64,000 nt of DNA from Porpolomopsis calyptriformis. Its lineage: Eukaryota > Basidiomycota > Agaricomycetes > Agaricales > Hygrophoraceae. A program made the translations under genes and the position numbers. The notes under the pieces were generated by a model. It saw only the letters and a program-made list of their open reading frames with translations, ran no database searches and was not told the origin of the DNA. Numbering within the stretch: the stretch's first letter is position 1; every line of letters starts with the position of its first letter. The stretch covers positions 2,046,001-2,110,000 of the forward strand of contig OX621163.1 of the NCBI GenBank assembly GCA_951640195.1. The letters run 5' to 3'. This document shows positions 11,112-24,320 of this stretch, in pieces.

Positions 11112-11864
11112 CCATTTTTTTTATAACCAAACCGTTTGTATTGCACACCTACTGCTGAGTCAGTTATTTTTTCAATTCAATACTCCCAAACAGGAGAGGG
11201 AAAGCAAAAAATTGCGCCGTTCGCATAGCAGACAGAGAGTAGTCTGAATTGAGTTACGCGACACCTCTGCACAGAGATGAATAATCGCGAGCTGCGAATT
11301 GAGCTCAAGGATGGCAACCATTCCCTAACTCACACCGCACATGCAGAGGAGAAAAGAGAGGGGGGTGACCACCCAGTCCTCGCGACAAGTTCCAAGCCCA
11401 ATATCCTTGTTACCCTCCCTTCACTGAGTGAAGATCTTAGGGGATGCTGAGAGGATAGGCGTATTTCTGATATGTCGCTTTCAGGTTGTTAAACCTAGAT
11501 CCATCAAGGATCGAGCAAGGAGGACGATAATACTCAGACCTTGGCCCGCTCGCGATGAAAGACTCGTAGAGAATCTTGTCCGTGGCGAGCATCGCAGCCT
11601 TGAGCCTGCTATATCGGTGAATGAAAAGCTTGCAAGTGATTTGCAGTATTATTTGTTGTTTGAAAAAAATACCAACAAATATAAATTGTCGCAAACATCT
11701 CAAGTGGCACCAAAAAGCCAAATTATTTGCAAGATTATATTACCGGAATGATGGACTAATGCCAGTACAAGTCCGTAGATGAATAGTCTTATGCTCAAGT
11801 GCGGGATAAATACAGTGCTCGAACTATGGTATGACCGAAAACCAGATCGCAATAAGTTGTGGAG
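11112..11864. other. Convergent intergenic region, no gene recognised
   Basis: This gap of about 750 bp lies between the 3' ends of HEM1 (plus) and the GAR-domain gene (minus). Two overlapping open frames of about 100 codons (11428-11751 plus and 11437-11721 minus) have no recognisable motif and no start context I trust. It should contain both 3' UTRs. I searched by eye for tRNA A/B boxes and found none convincing. Confidence 0.4.
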
Positions 11865-14800
11865 TCAAGGCCTCCAGACTAGATTGCGGACTGGCGTGCG
11901 AGAGGATAATTTTTGAGAGACTTTGCATGGTGTTATGGGACGATTTAAAGTCTCCGCATCCGCGCGCCTTATGAACTGCAGCGACTTCAGAGGCGAGCTG
12001 GTGGAAGGTGTAGAACTCAGCGAGTGTGGGCTTTTCCCATTCGGTGTTAGTATGGAAAAAGCAGGGACAGGCGGCTCCCTCGGCTCAGGTGTGCGAGGCA
12101 AAGGGGAGTCCTGAGAATGTTCAGGGGCTTCAAGTAACGTTGTCGAACTTATCCATCTCTCTTCTTGCGTGCCAAGGCGTTGAGGCGAGTCGGGAAGAAG
12201 ACGGAAAGCATCAGCAAAGTGATCTTTGATGAATCTAAATTCCGGAGTCATCTTGACAAATTTGTGCTGTATTTCGAGGATGACATACTTTGATAATTCT
12301 GCCCATCCACCCCCGACGCGCACCATAACCGTCTGCGAACGCAATATCCGGCAGAAACAGAGCTTTGGATCTTGATCGCCTATCCAATACTTCCCACTTA
12401 GATCCTTCCAGGTGTCCGCAACCACTTCAATATTAATGTTCATCGGAAGTTTGTTGACAATGTCACCAACGGCCACGTCAAGTTTATTCTTTGGATTAGC
12501 AATGTATGCCTTCTTTTTTCTCGTCTTCAGAGGGGGTGAAGTTGCCGGTACTGTCGGAAACGATAGTCTTGGAGCACGCGACCACGTAGAAGTCGACGTT
12601 GAAGTCGAGGACCGTGAGGGAGTCGCAGCGAGGCGAGATTGAGAAGAGACATCAGAGGGCGTGGGAGAACCAGTTCTTTTCGATAGACGTCTCTGCGATC
12701 GAGACCTTGATGGTGTTTCGGGTGGTCGTGTGGCGGTGGTCTGAGCTGAAGAAGTTAACGACAAGCTGGTCGTTCGCTGTCGCGATGCATACGTTGAACT
12801 ATGCAGTGTAGATGACGAAGAAAATGGTCCGGTTACCGAACGATGGGTCGATGCGTTAGAAATTTGACTTGGTGGTCGGCTGCGAGAATCCACCGATCCA
12901 GAGGTCGCACGTCTTGAACTTGCTCTCCGATGGGAGGGGGCAAGGAATTGACCTCGACTCGAGGGCCGCGCTGACAGACTTGAGTAACCGGTGTTCTGTC
13001 TGCTTATAGCAGGGAGATTGCGAATGCTAGATGCACTGCTATTGCGACCGGAGCTATTATGACCAGAGCTTATGGCACTCCCTGGTCGAGATTTCCGACC
13101 ATGTACTCGATCATAACCCATGTCCTGTAGTTCACTCCATGTTTGGACAATCCGCTGATGCTCGTTGACCGCTCGAGCGTCATCTGAGACAGGTGCGAAC
13201 AGATTTATCATGTCATCAACGAGAGCCTTGGTAAACACCAGGCGTGCAGACAATTGTTCTTCTGGCGGCAAATTCGTCTGGCTGACATGGGAAGATGACA
13301 ACTGGGCTGGTGGCGCGGGAAAACTATCAATGTGTTCAAGGAGGTCGCTAAGAGCCGTGTCGCAGAGATGAATAGCATTCGAAAATTTGGATAACTGGTA
13401 TATTCGAGGAATCATCTCAGCGGACGCAGCCACTTCAGTTTTGAGGGATCGGAGTTCCAAGTTGACAGAAAGATCATCGACAGAAGAAGGTAGGCGGTCG
13501 ACATCTTGTGAGAGCATAGAAAACGTTGCTTCTATATTCCTCGCTTGATCTATGTCCGGAAAAAGGAAGGATGACGAGGATTGTGGTTGTAAGATGTCGT
13601 CGATGTTCATTGAGCGCAAACGCTTCCTCAATGCCAGTATTTGGACCAGCAGATCCATCATCTCTTGTGGGCGACGCTGAAGCGGTGACAAAGATAAGGA
13701 AACACATAGGCCAAACACGTCTGCAATATAATGAGTCGAGTACCATTGATACTATGTCGATATACTGACCTTCGTCAAATTCACCGACTGTGTCACCCGA
13801 GTGGTCGGCGGTGTCTCCTTTCGGAGGAGCATCTGCTTGTCCATTCTCTTCCACAGCTCGCCGTTTCTGAGAAAAGCGCTCTTCATCAGTATATGTTTTT
13901 ACCAGCTCTTCCAGCGCCTCTCTCTGGCGTTTTTGCCTCTCTGAGTTTCCTAGTGCAACATATTCCTTCTCTTCCTGCGAACAATCAGTCCCCGTCTTTT
14001 CTTCGACTCCGAAGCAACCGGGATCCGGAGCTGGTAGACTTTTTGCTTCTTCGGCTGCTTGGCGTTCTTTTTCAGCCTGGGCACGTCGTTCTTCCGCCAT
14101 CTCTGCCTCCAATCGTACTCGTTCCTGCCTCAACCTTTCTTCTTCTGCCAAACGCTGATTCTCTGCAAGCAGACGGCGTTCCTCCTGGATGCGAGCCTGT
14201 TCCAATTGACGAGCTTCAAGACGTTCGCCCTCAGCAATTTGACTTTTGAGAGTCTGAACATCCGTGCTCCATACGTTAAACTTGAGCTCGGCATCGTCAA
14301 CAGCTCTGACGCGAGCAAGATATATGGTTTCGTGCACAGAAGCGTCATGAGCATTGGGTGAGGAGTCCATTCGGCGGAGAAGTTCGCGGATTAGGGAAAA
14401 TGATCGGCCGACCCTCGTATGTTGTGTCTGCGCAAAATCATCCAGATCTGCCCGCAACGACTGAAGTACCCCCATCTTGTTGCCCAGCTCTGCGACAGCG
14501 GAGAGTGAAGATTTAAATGAAACAAGCTTTTGCGCGGCAAGGTTGATGTCGTCAATGATAGAAGCGACAGCCAAATCTATCTCTTTCGCCATCAAGGCCA
14601 AACGGAGGTGGTTAGACTTCTGATCTAGCCTTTCAAGTTCCCCAGCCAGTCTCAAGGCATATGAGTTGGAGTCTCTGCGAACGGCATCATCCAATGAAAA
14701 GAGATCGAAAGGCACCTCCATAGTGACCTGTTGCAAACAGGCGCCTAGCTTGAGATCCTGCGAGGAGAACCGCCTTTTGACAAAAACCCCATCGCCTCGG

Positions 14801-17301
14801 GTGCGCGAATCTCGTTGAGCAACGAATGGGATTCTTTGAGATAAGCTATCGACAAAATTTTGGACTACGTCTCGAAGATTGTTGGCAGTGAGGTTCAACT
14901 CAGTTTCCGTTGCCGTAAATTCTTCAGAAAGCGGTTCGATGGCTAGGGTTCGTTGGGTGGCGGAATCAAAGCCTAACTTGATATCCTCGATGCGGATTTG
15001 GAAATCTTCGAATTCGCTTCGGACGTTATTCATGATCTCAGCTTGGTTCTTAATGGTTTCGAGGAGCCGGGCCATCCGCCGAACGGCCTCCAGCAGTCCC
15101 GCCAATCCCCTGAAGCTCTGCATCAACCATTCGTTCAAAGAAGGTTCCAATGAGGGAGAGATTGATGATAATGGCGATTCGACGTCCTGCGTGAGCCTGT
15201 TCTGAATGCGGTCGAGCTGTTTCGCCATATCCGACGGAGGCATGTCAGGAAGCTGAGGGGCAAGGGGGCTTTCCGGAGTTAAAGGTGCTCCCTCATTGTC
15301 GGACTGTGGTCGCCACCTATATGTTTCCATTGCGTCACCCAGCTGTCGTCGAATAGATTCTACTTCCTTTAGATGGTCACCCATGATCGACCAGATGTTT
15401 CTGATTTCTCGCAAACGACTAGTACGGGAGATGATTTCCTTCTTGAGAATATGAGCCTGCTCTTGTAGTGATGTCAGGCGTTGGAGATTGGCCATAACGT
15501 TGGCCTTGAACAAAGGATCGATGCCCGGTCGATCAAGGATCGAACAAGAGGCGTGAGCACTTCGCAATAATTGGTCTGCTTTGACGCTTGTCGTATCCAA
15601 TTCCTCCACGATGGACGGAAGCAATGCCAAGAAGACTGAGTGGCTAGTAGATTGAAGGCACCTCTCGGTGGAGAGGTCAGGAGGTGTGCCATCACCGTGG
15701 TCGACTGTGACACCGTTCTCGAGGCGACTGATAACACTCATGAAGGTTGTCGATAGGTCGTTTGCATCTTGAGAGATGCTTTCTACGCGGCGCACAGCTT
15801 CACAAGCCTCACGGTACTCCTTAACCACGATCTCAACATCTTTGACAAAATTGGATGACGTAGTGATCTCTGATGACAGGGTCTGCGTGAGAGCTACATT
15901 TGCAGACTGCTGATCGGGAAAGAGGGGATGAACTGGACGTGGAAAGCTAGAGGTGGATGAAGCAGGATTACTTCTCGAGCGTAGCCGCTTCGTCAATGCA
16001 TCCGCACGGGTTGAAAACGTAGTGCTCTGCCGGTGGGTGGGGTGATGAAGTTTCGCAGTCTGGATCTCCTCCAGCAAATTTTGGGCAGCGACTTGGTCCT
16101 TCTTTGTTTCGACGTATATTTCATCGGCCCTGTGAATAAAATGCACTCATTAGTACTGAGATTGTGATGCAAAGGAACTTGATTTACTTTCTCCATTGCA
16201 CAACCATATTCGTGACGAACTTGTCGACGCCTTCCATGTCGTTGATACCTTTGTCCTCGAGTCTGTCTTGCTCGTCCAATAGCTCCTCAGGAACTGGTTT
16301 TCGGCTATTTTCTATCAACCTATCGAGCGCCTTTCCCGCGGAGGATATTTTTGCGTGCCTTAGCGACGTTACACGACCGATAAATTGAGCTGCATCTCTT
16401 GATAACAATTCCGCCAACTTGAAACGGGCGCCGCGAGATATTTCATGAGAGAGGGGAGCAGAGAGGTCAGACGTCGACACAAAAGAATCATTTAAAACAA
16501 GGGGATCTTTCATGGTCTTGATGGAGTCGTAAGCAGCGGGAGACCAACGTGCGCGATGGGAAAGGAAGGTTTCCAGGTCTGAAACAAGTTTGCGGCGGTC
16601 CGCCCAGGCGGCAACTCTGTGTTCCTCCCATGTCAGTCTTACCCCGAGAAGGTCCAGGTTCTCCGAACGATCGCGTAGCAGATGCAGTAGTTTGTCCAGT
16701 TGATAAATAGTGGTCAAAGTTAGCTCTATGAGATCAGTGTCTTCCGGTGACAGATTTCGTTGAGTAGCAGCTGACGAGTTTATCGTTAATTTATGTATTG
16801 ACAAATGGGTCATCACTGACATACCTTTGGTGAATTTCTTAAGCTTCTTCAATTCCCCTGAATCAAACATTTCCGTCTCTTTCTCGATAATATCATGTTC
16901 AGAAAGCCACTGTTTCAATTCGGCTCGTGTGGGCAATCCCGGGACTTGTTCGGAAGATTTTCGTATGGCATCCAGGCCAGCAAACACCTCAATCGGTGGC
17001 ATATTTTCGAGAAACTGAGGATGTATATGGTTACTGGCAGAACGACGAGAAGTTCTGAAGGGTTGATTACCTTTATCTTTTCCTCAATCCAAGCCTTCCT
17101 CTCGCTGAATTTCTGAAGCTCGATTACCTCATGTGACTCTAATGCTTGTTCCTCCCCGTCTTCGTGTTGACTGAGACTTTCCGTGAGAACAATAGGGATC
17201 TTTGATGACCCAAACTGAGAGTCTGGATTACCATGGTCGTCCGGTACGGTCACTGTCTGACATACTTCAAGGTCGTGACTATCGGTTGATGAGGATGACA
17301 T
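11865..17301 (-). CDS. Giant coiled-coil protein with C-terminal GAR (GAS2) domain
   Basis: This is a protein of roughly 1,700 aa in at least five exons. Exon 1 starts at MSSSSTDSHDLEV (17301); the intron at 17070-17015 joins ...EEKIK to FLENMPPIEV. Introns near 16830-16760, 16190-16140 and 13771-13723 follow; the last gives GEFDEDVFGLCVSLSL. Most of the protein is predicted helical rod. A strong Glu/Arg/Gln-rich coiled coil (EERRLLAENQRLAEEERL and neighbours) lies near 14050-14230. A Ser/Arg-rich basic linker (12580-13100) precedes a GAR-like domain near 12280-12490 with VGDIVNKLPMNI, YWIGD, CFCRILRSQTVMVRVGGGW and L..Y. GAR domains in GAS2 and spectraplakins bind microtubules, and basic Ser-rich linkers often carry EB1-binding sites, so a microtubule-linked scaffold is likely. 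A Kar9-family relation for the N-terminal rod is possible but not shown. A fragment of this gene is duplicated at 25999-26091. Confidence 0.8.
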
Positions 17302-17776
17302 TTCGAAATTCGTAACGGGCAGTCAGCGGTGCAAGTTTTCAAGGCAAGTGGTTCCACATGGCTCTTTGGATTAGATAGTGTCTGGAGGTGTGGCAGCGGC
17401 AAGGCCGATTAAATGTGACGGAGACTTGATCGCTTAGTCATAAGCGGGTAGCCCCTCGCGGCAATACGAAACATACAGATATATTTTAGCCGATGACAAT
17501 GCTCTAGGTTTCAAAGGGTTGCCGGGCATAAGCAACCTAATCCACTCCCCACCCTTTGGGTCGGGTGTGTTAAACAGGAGATATCCTACAATTGGCAGAG
17601 ACGTTTCTAGTCCATTCAGGATAACGATCTGCGCACCGTCGCGGTCATTGAACCAACCCAGACGACAGTCAGGGTTGTTAGCGGGTGAGTATTCGCACAG
17701 AATTCAGGTTTCTAATACAAAAAAAAATAGCATAATAAAATGGATCATAAAAGTTGAGGGAACCAGATCGTCGGGA
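17302..17776. other. Upstream region of the GAR-domain gene
   Basis: This region sits between the start codon of the GAR-domain gene (17301, minus) and the stop of the WG-repeat gene (17777, minus). It should hold the promoter of the former and the 3' UTR of the latter. The plus-strand frame 17519-17962 runs antisense into the downstream gene and has no protein-like features. Confidence 0.4.
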
Positions 17777-20400
17777 CTACCAAAAAATGTGCCACCATTT
17801 GCGTTTGGATTTCAGCGGTTTTGCGCCCGCTCGGCCCGATGGCTTCTTCTTCTTTGGTATCCTAGAGGAAATATTTCAGCCCAGAATAACTCCCACAACA
17901 ACCATAGGTATGGAACAAGACATACTCGTCGACATGAACCACGTAATCTTTTTCTTTCCTAAGGGCACCCAACGCAAGATCGATGTCACGCTTATAAGTC
18001 AAACGGAGCTTGTTCGGTAAGTTAATCTTCCTTCTCCATATCGCAATGCTGTTGCCGCTTTTCGAGGGTAAGAACACGAAGACGATGACTTGAACAGCAG
18101 GGTCATAAAAAGCGACCGACTCTTGAAGCGTTCGATCCATCGTGAGTTGAAGATCACTAAAGGTCAACCAGTCGAACGCGGGTTCATTGGCCGATTTGGG
18201 TGACCGGTAATTGGCATTGGCCACGAGTGCACCCCGTTCCCGTGTTTCTAAAAATTTACGCAGCTAGCGTGAAGCATAATAATTAATTCCTCGTTCACGA
18301 ACGGCACAGAAAAAAACGAGGTCGCGGAGAAACGAACCAAGGATACATACACCAAAGCCTCCCAGATTATAAGAGACCGATTGAATCCAACTTAACATTG
18401 ACGAAACTCGATCATCCTTATCCGACGGAAACATCCAGTGAATTCGGTCCTTGGCTAATCGTGTTTTCCCAAAAAGGGCTTGCTCGACGGGTTTTAGTGC
18501 CGCGCCTCTTGACTCGATAAAACGAACATCTGCGTGGCCATTCATTCCGTTCCGTAACGGGCTATCATATGGCAAGGGGGGTAAAGGGAGCGCCGAGTAC
18601 GCGTGAGCATTAGTGTTTGAAGGCGTGTTATACGTGGGCCCCGACGGATTTGAAGCATGAGAGTTCCTCTTTCTCGACGAGAAACGACTCCGACGGTTCC
18701 AGGTGTCATCATCAGATTCATCGTATTTCGTTGTGACTCCCCAATCATTTCCAGAGTTATCCCCCAACTCGTTTCCTCCACTATTTCCCCAGTCATTTCC
18801 TCCACTATTTCCCCAGTCATTTCCTCCACTATTTTCCCAGTCGTCTTCCTCACCCTTTCCCCAGCCATCTTCTTCATCCTTTTCCCAGTCGTTTCCCCCA
18901 CCCTTTCCCCAATCGTTTCCCCCACCTTTCCCCCAGTCGTTTCCCCCACCTTTCCCCCAGTCGTTTTCCCCACCCTTCCCCCAGTCGTTTCCCCCACTCT
19001 TTCCCCAATCGTTTCCTCCACTATATCCCAAGTCATTTCCCCCACTATGCTCCCACTCATTGCCTCCACTATATCCCCGATCGTTCCCTCCGGCGTTTTC
19101 CCAGTCTTTTCCACGATCTTCTACCCAATCACCCCCTGTGAGTCCCCAACCGTAACCCCAACTATCATACTGGTCCTGGTGACTTGTTCTACGATGGGCA
19201 TCTCGCGACTGTTCTTCTTGCTTCTGCTTCTGCTTGTTCTTCTTCCCTTTCTTCTCCCCTTGTTGCTGCTCGCGCTGTGATTGCTCACTTTTCTGGGTCT
19301 GACCATTCCTTTGCCAGAAGCCGCCCTGGGTGTAATCGGTGTTTGACAAATAGTCGCTTTGTTGCGTGTGACCGCCTCGAGCAGGGCCGTTGTTAGAGGT
19401 ATATTCGCTTTGCTGAGGGGGTCCCCATATAGCGTAGGTATTGCGCGGAGTATGATCGCTACGTGACGTCTGAACCCAAGCATTGCCGGTGTTCAAACCA
19501 TACTTCTCGGTGCTGTAACTCTGATTCGGCTGGTTAAGCATAGAAGTCAAAATCCAGGAGCACCGGGGGACAAAACGATTCTGGTCCCACCAGAGCCAGG
19601 GTAGTAGTGATAGTTACCTTCGGCAACCTCTTGGCTTCCTCTCCCCAAGACATCCAACTAGCCTGAGCCGTCTGAGCTGACCGAGAAGGGGCGGCTGGCT
19701 CACCCCAAGAACTTCCTCGAGTATGGTTCCACGTAGGGTCGGCTCGGTCGTTCGCCCAGTCATTCTCAACATGCCGCCACGCACTCCTGTGACCTCCACT
19801 CTCCCATTCGCTGTCATCCCTCCTGTTGTCAACCCACGCATTGTCGCCATTATTCTCCCACGAGGGACCTCGGCCACGAACGTTTCCCCATCGATCATCA
19901 TCTTGCCCTCCTAAAATTCCTGCGCCCAGGCTACTCCTGTTTTCGTCCTCCCACGAAACGCCTTTGGTTCCGCCTGTGGCCTTTTTAGTGATTTTCGCCA
20001 CAGACTCGCTGTAAGTGGAAATGACCGCCGGCGCAACAGGACGAGTCGGTGTTTCTGCAATGCTAGCTGTCTGAGCGGCAGCTGGATCGTCCCCTTCAGG
20101 GTTTGGAGTAGATTCTTCTCCCCATTGGCCTTGGTTATTTTGGTCGATCTCCGCACCCGCCCCCCAGCCCTCGTCTTCCAAAAGATCACCTGAACCAACA
20201 AGACATATTCAGCAATATAATCTTTTTGTGACAACAATATACAAGCGCTCTTCCAACGGGAGAAACTCACCAAGGCTGTCAAATCCGCCGTCTGCTTCTT
20301 CCACTACCTCGGTCAATTTAGTCTCCTGGACCGGCGGTGGAGCTGCTTGCTTCTGATTTCCTTTTGCGGGTGTTGGTTGTTTCCCCTTCCCCTTCGCCAT
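17777..20400 (-). CDS. WG-repeat protein with conserved C-terminal domain (CcmS-related type)
   Basis: The gene starts at MAKGKGKQPTPAKGNQKQ (20400) and ends ...KRKWWHIFW at TAG 17777-17779. An intron at 17925-17862 (GTATGT...CTAG) joins HVDE to IPKKKKPSGRAG; without it the frame ends early at 17862. The order is a basic N terminus, a Trp/Asp/Asn-rich region with scattered SWGE/GWG motifs, a Gln/Lys-rich segment (about 19200-19300), 15 octapeptide repeats of the GGNDWGKG type, a Ser/Pro linker, and a conserved domain. That domain runs from ALFGKTRLAKDRIHWMFPS through ERGALVANANYR, FDWLTFSDLQLTMD, VIVFVFLPSKSGNSIAIWRR and LALGALRK. I recall this domain from Agaricomycetes proteins annotated as CcmS-related; its function is unknown. 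The repeats resemble Argonaute-binding WG platforms, which is only an inference. Confidence 0.75.
18738..19091 (-). repeat. Coding minisatellite, 24-bp unit, 15 copies (GGNDWGKG octapeptide)
   Basis: This is a tandem array of 118 codons in the WG-repeat gene. Units read GGNDWGKG with variants such as GGNEWEHS, EEDGWGKG, GGNDWGNS and GGNELGDN; the last unit is six residues. Central copies are nearly identical at the DNA level (plus-strand core tttcccccagtcg), while outer copies have diverged. That pattern is typical of expansion by slippage or unequal exchange from the middle. Confidence 0.9.
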
Positions 20401-20733
20401 TAGACAACTGGTCGGTTTGGGTTGAAAGCGATGGGTCAAAGGCGAAGACCGAAAAGTACCGTGCAAGTGTGGTGACTCATACCCAAAAATTGACAGTCGC
20501 AAGATAATCTATTCGTCTTGTGATCGACACGAGGCATAAAAGTTACTTATCCGATAGGCTGAGGGTGACCGATGAGCTCGGATGTGAGAAAGTTTGACCT
20601 AATGAGGAAAGTTGATGAGATAAGCGTCGGAATTTTTCGCAATCAGACGGCCGACTTTCACCGTGAACGAGTCAATGTAACTTCCACCCAGATGCGCGTG
20701 GATATGTTAACATTGACGAACCATTAAATTCTC
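20401..20733. other. Upstream region of the WG-repeat gene
   Basis: This 333-bp gap lies between the start codon of the WG-repeat gene (20400, minus) and the LYS12 stop (20734, minus). It presumably contains the promoter of the former and the LYS12 3' UTR. I see no gene-like frame or repeat. Confidence 0.4.
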
Positions 20734-22379
<1,646 letters not shown>

Positions 22380-22438
22380 CTTTCCTGTCTGTGGTTGTCT
22401 GAAAGAATTAACGTGATTACCGTGTCACACTGTCACGA

Positions 22439-22444
22439 ACGCGT
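22439..22444. promoter_or_regulatory. ACGCGT (MCB-type) element in the LYS12/CDT2 shared promoter
   Basis: The palindrome ACGCGT lies in the 97-bp region between two divergent start codons, 33 bp upstream of the CDT2 ATG. A related gtcgcgtc follows at about 22451. ACGCGT is the core of the MluI cell-cycle box bound by MBF in yeasts, and cdt2 is an S-phase-expressed gene in fission yeast. The hexamer occurs elsewhere in the window by chance, so the position, not the motif alone, is the argument. Confidence 0.35.
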
Positions 22445-22476
22445 GACAAGGTCGCGTCTTCCAATACCATTTCACG

Positions 22477-24320
22477 ATGCTTCCGAGTCCAGATTCTTCC
22501 CCTCGTCCTGCCCTCGCCAATCGCACAAACGTCCCTCCTGAATTCAGTGCATCCAATTTAAATCCATGGTTTGCATATCCCACCCCACCTGAACATGATC
22601 GAGCAGTGGCGAAAAGGCCATCACACGGTGCCGATGGCTGGCTCCAAAAGCGCGTAAAGCTCAACCCCAAACATGAAAAACTGGGAGTGCCGATCTCTAG
22701 CAACGAAGATGTGGACATGTGCGACCTGGCTCTGGCACCCACTATGCAGCGGAAGCATACAATGTTTTACACGATGAACGCGGCTGTGATCGGCAGACCT
22801 CCCATGATGAAGCGGTCGTGTGCGTTGATGTCAATTTATTGTTGTAATCTAATATATAAATTTTACTCTACCAGTAACAACGCGACCTATCCTCCAATCA
22901 TTTGTCTCCTCGCACAAGTCGGACGTATTTAAATGCCTCTCCGTCGATACTAACACGTTTTTGTCACCTCCATATGCGTGCGCTTATTCAAGTGGTGAGA
23001 TACAATCATGGTCATCTTACTTTGGTTTTTTGTTTTGATGCACTCAAATTACACAGAGGCCAAGAGGGGAGGAATCCCTCTACTTGCGGTTGCCACTGAA
23101 CAAGGATCCGTGCATATCCTGAATACAACCAAAAGGCAAGATTGGGAAGTTGGTAGGTTTCGTCGTCTTTCTATACTCTACCGGATTGTGACATTTGGTA
23201 TTCAGAACCCGCGCGAACGATCCTTCAGCCACACTCCAACGGCGTCTTCGATATAAAATGGAACCTCTCTGACAGCCTTCTTGCAACTTGTTCCGGCGAC
23301 CGATACACGTGTATATCTTGTCCATCAACTTCTACCTCCATCAATACTCTTCGGGGTCACACTAGTACTGTGAAGTGTGTTGCTTGGGATCCAAATCATT
23401 CCAACCTGTTGAGTACAGGAGGTAGGGACGGGGTAATATGTGTGTGGGACTTGAGAGTTGGAAAACGACAAACACCTGATGGAATGGATGTGACAGAAGA
23501 CACGACAAGCCCTGTATTGGTTATTCCGGGAGCCTCAGGTGAGGAGGGTAGGAATGCAAAAACCAAAACGAGGAAAGGGAAGAGTGCACCACCGGTAAAA
23601 AGTGTCACAAGTTTGGCTTATTCGAGTAGGGAACCATACTGTATCATAAACAGTGGGTCACTTGACGGGTAAGTCATTGAGCATGACTTGCTCAAAAAAT
23701 TAGGCCTGACTAGTATGATTCGAGATAGTCTCTTGCGGTCCTGGGATACTCGACTCCCAAAAATCGATAAGAAAAACACAAAACTAAAGCCGCTCCCACC
23801 GTTATTCACCTCCCCGTTTGACCCTACCTCCCTCCATGGCTCCCGACGGCCCCGCGGGCTCACGAGCTTCGCCCTGGGTACAGGCCCTACGGCTGGGCTC
23901 CTCTTTGCGCTCGGCGCTGACTCCCGTGTGCATACGTACACAGTTTCCGAGCTCACGCCACAAACACAAGTTTATGCGCACGAGAACATGCAGACTAACT
24001 CGTTCTATGTGCGCGTAGGTGTGTCGCCATGTGGGAATTGGCTAGCGAGTGGCAGCAACGCGACTGGGAGTGTGTTTTTGTATGATGTTAGCAATGCTTT
24101 ACGCCCCTCCAAGATGTCTCCGTCATATGCATCTGTTGGGGTAGAGCTGAGAGGTCAACAGGGCGAAGTGGGCGCGGTGGACTGGGCAGAAGGGATGTTG
24201 GCAACATGCGCTGATGACGGTAGCATAAGGGTTTGGAGGCCGGACGTTGATGTATACAGGAGGTGTGTGGAAGAACCAGAAGAGGGTGCGTGGGATTGGG
24301 TTTGGTCGCGCAGCGTATAG
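22477..24320 (+). CDS. CDT2: Cdt2/DTL-type WD40 protein, CRL4 substrate receptor
   Basis: Cdt2 recruits PCNA-bound substrates such as Cdt1 to the Cul4-Ddb1 ubiquitin ligase during S phase and after DNA damage. ATG 22477 begins an N-terminal extension of about 100 residues. An intron at 22820-22874 joins MMKRS to LTTRPILQSF, and the next intron precedes EAKRGGIPLLAVATEQGSV. WD repeats follow: HSNGVFDIKWNLSDSLLATC, then GHTSTVKCVAWDPNHSNLLS, then TGGRDGVICVWDLR. After an insert, repeats with NSGSLDG, LRSWDTRL and VGVSPCGNWLASGSN follow, then LATCADDGSIRVWRPD. The arrangement of the GGRDG repeat and the SLDG..LRSWDTR repeat is typical of Cdt2. Unlike animal DTL there is almost no C-terminal tail, so a C-terminal PIP box is absent. 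Confidence 0.82.

Noticed and set aside
11428..11751. Possible small gene between HEM1 and the GAR-domain gene
   Set aside because: Overlapping frames on both strands of similar length, no motif, no intron logic; most likely 3' UTR sequence.
17519..18020. Plus-strand frames over the end of the WG-repeat gene
   Set aside because: They are antisense to conserved exons and lack any recognisable protein segment.
18657..19280. Pro/Phe/Ser-rich plus-strand frames over the repeat array
   Set aside because: They are the reverse strand of the 24-bp minisatellite in the WG-repeat gene; any frame through a 24-bp repeat stays open. The minus-strand gene has a conserved domain downstream.
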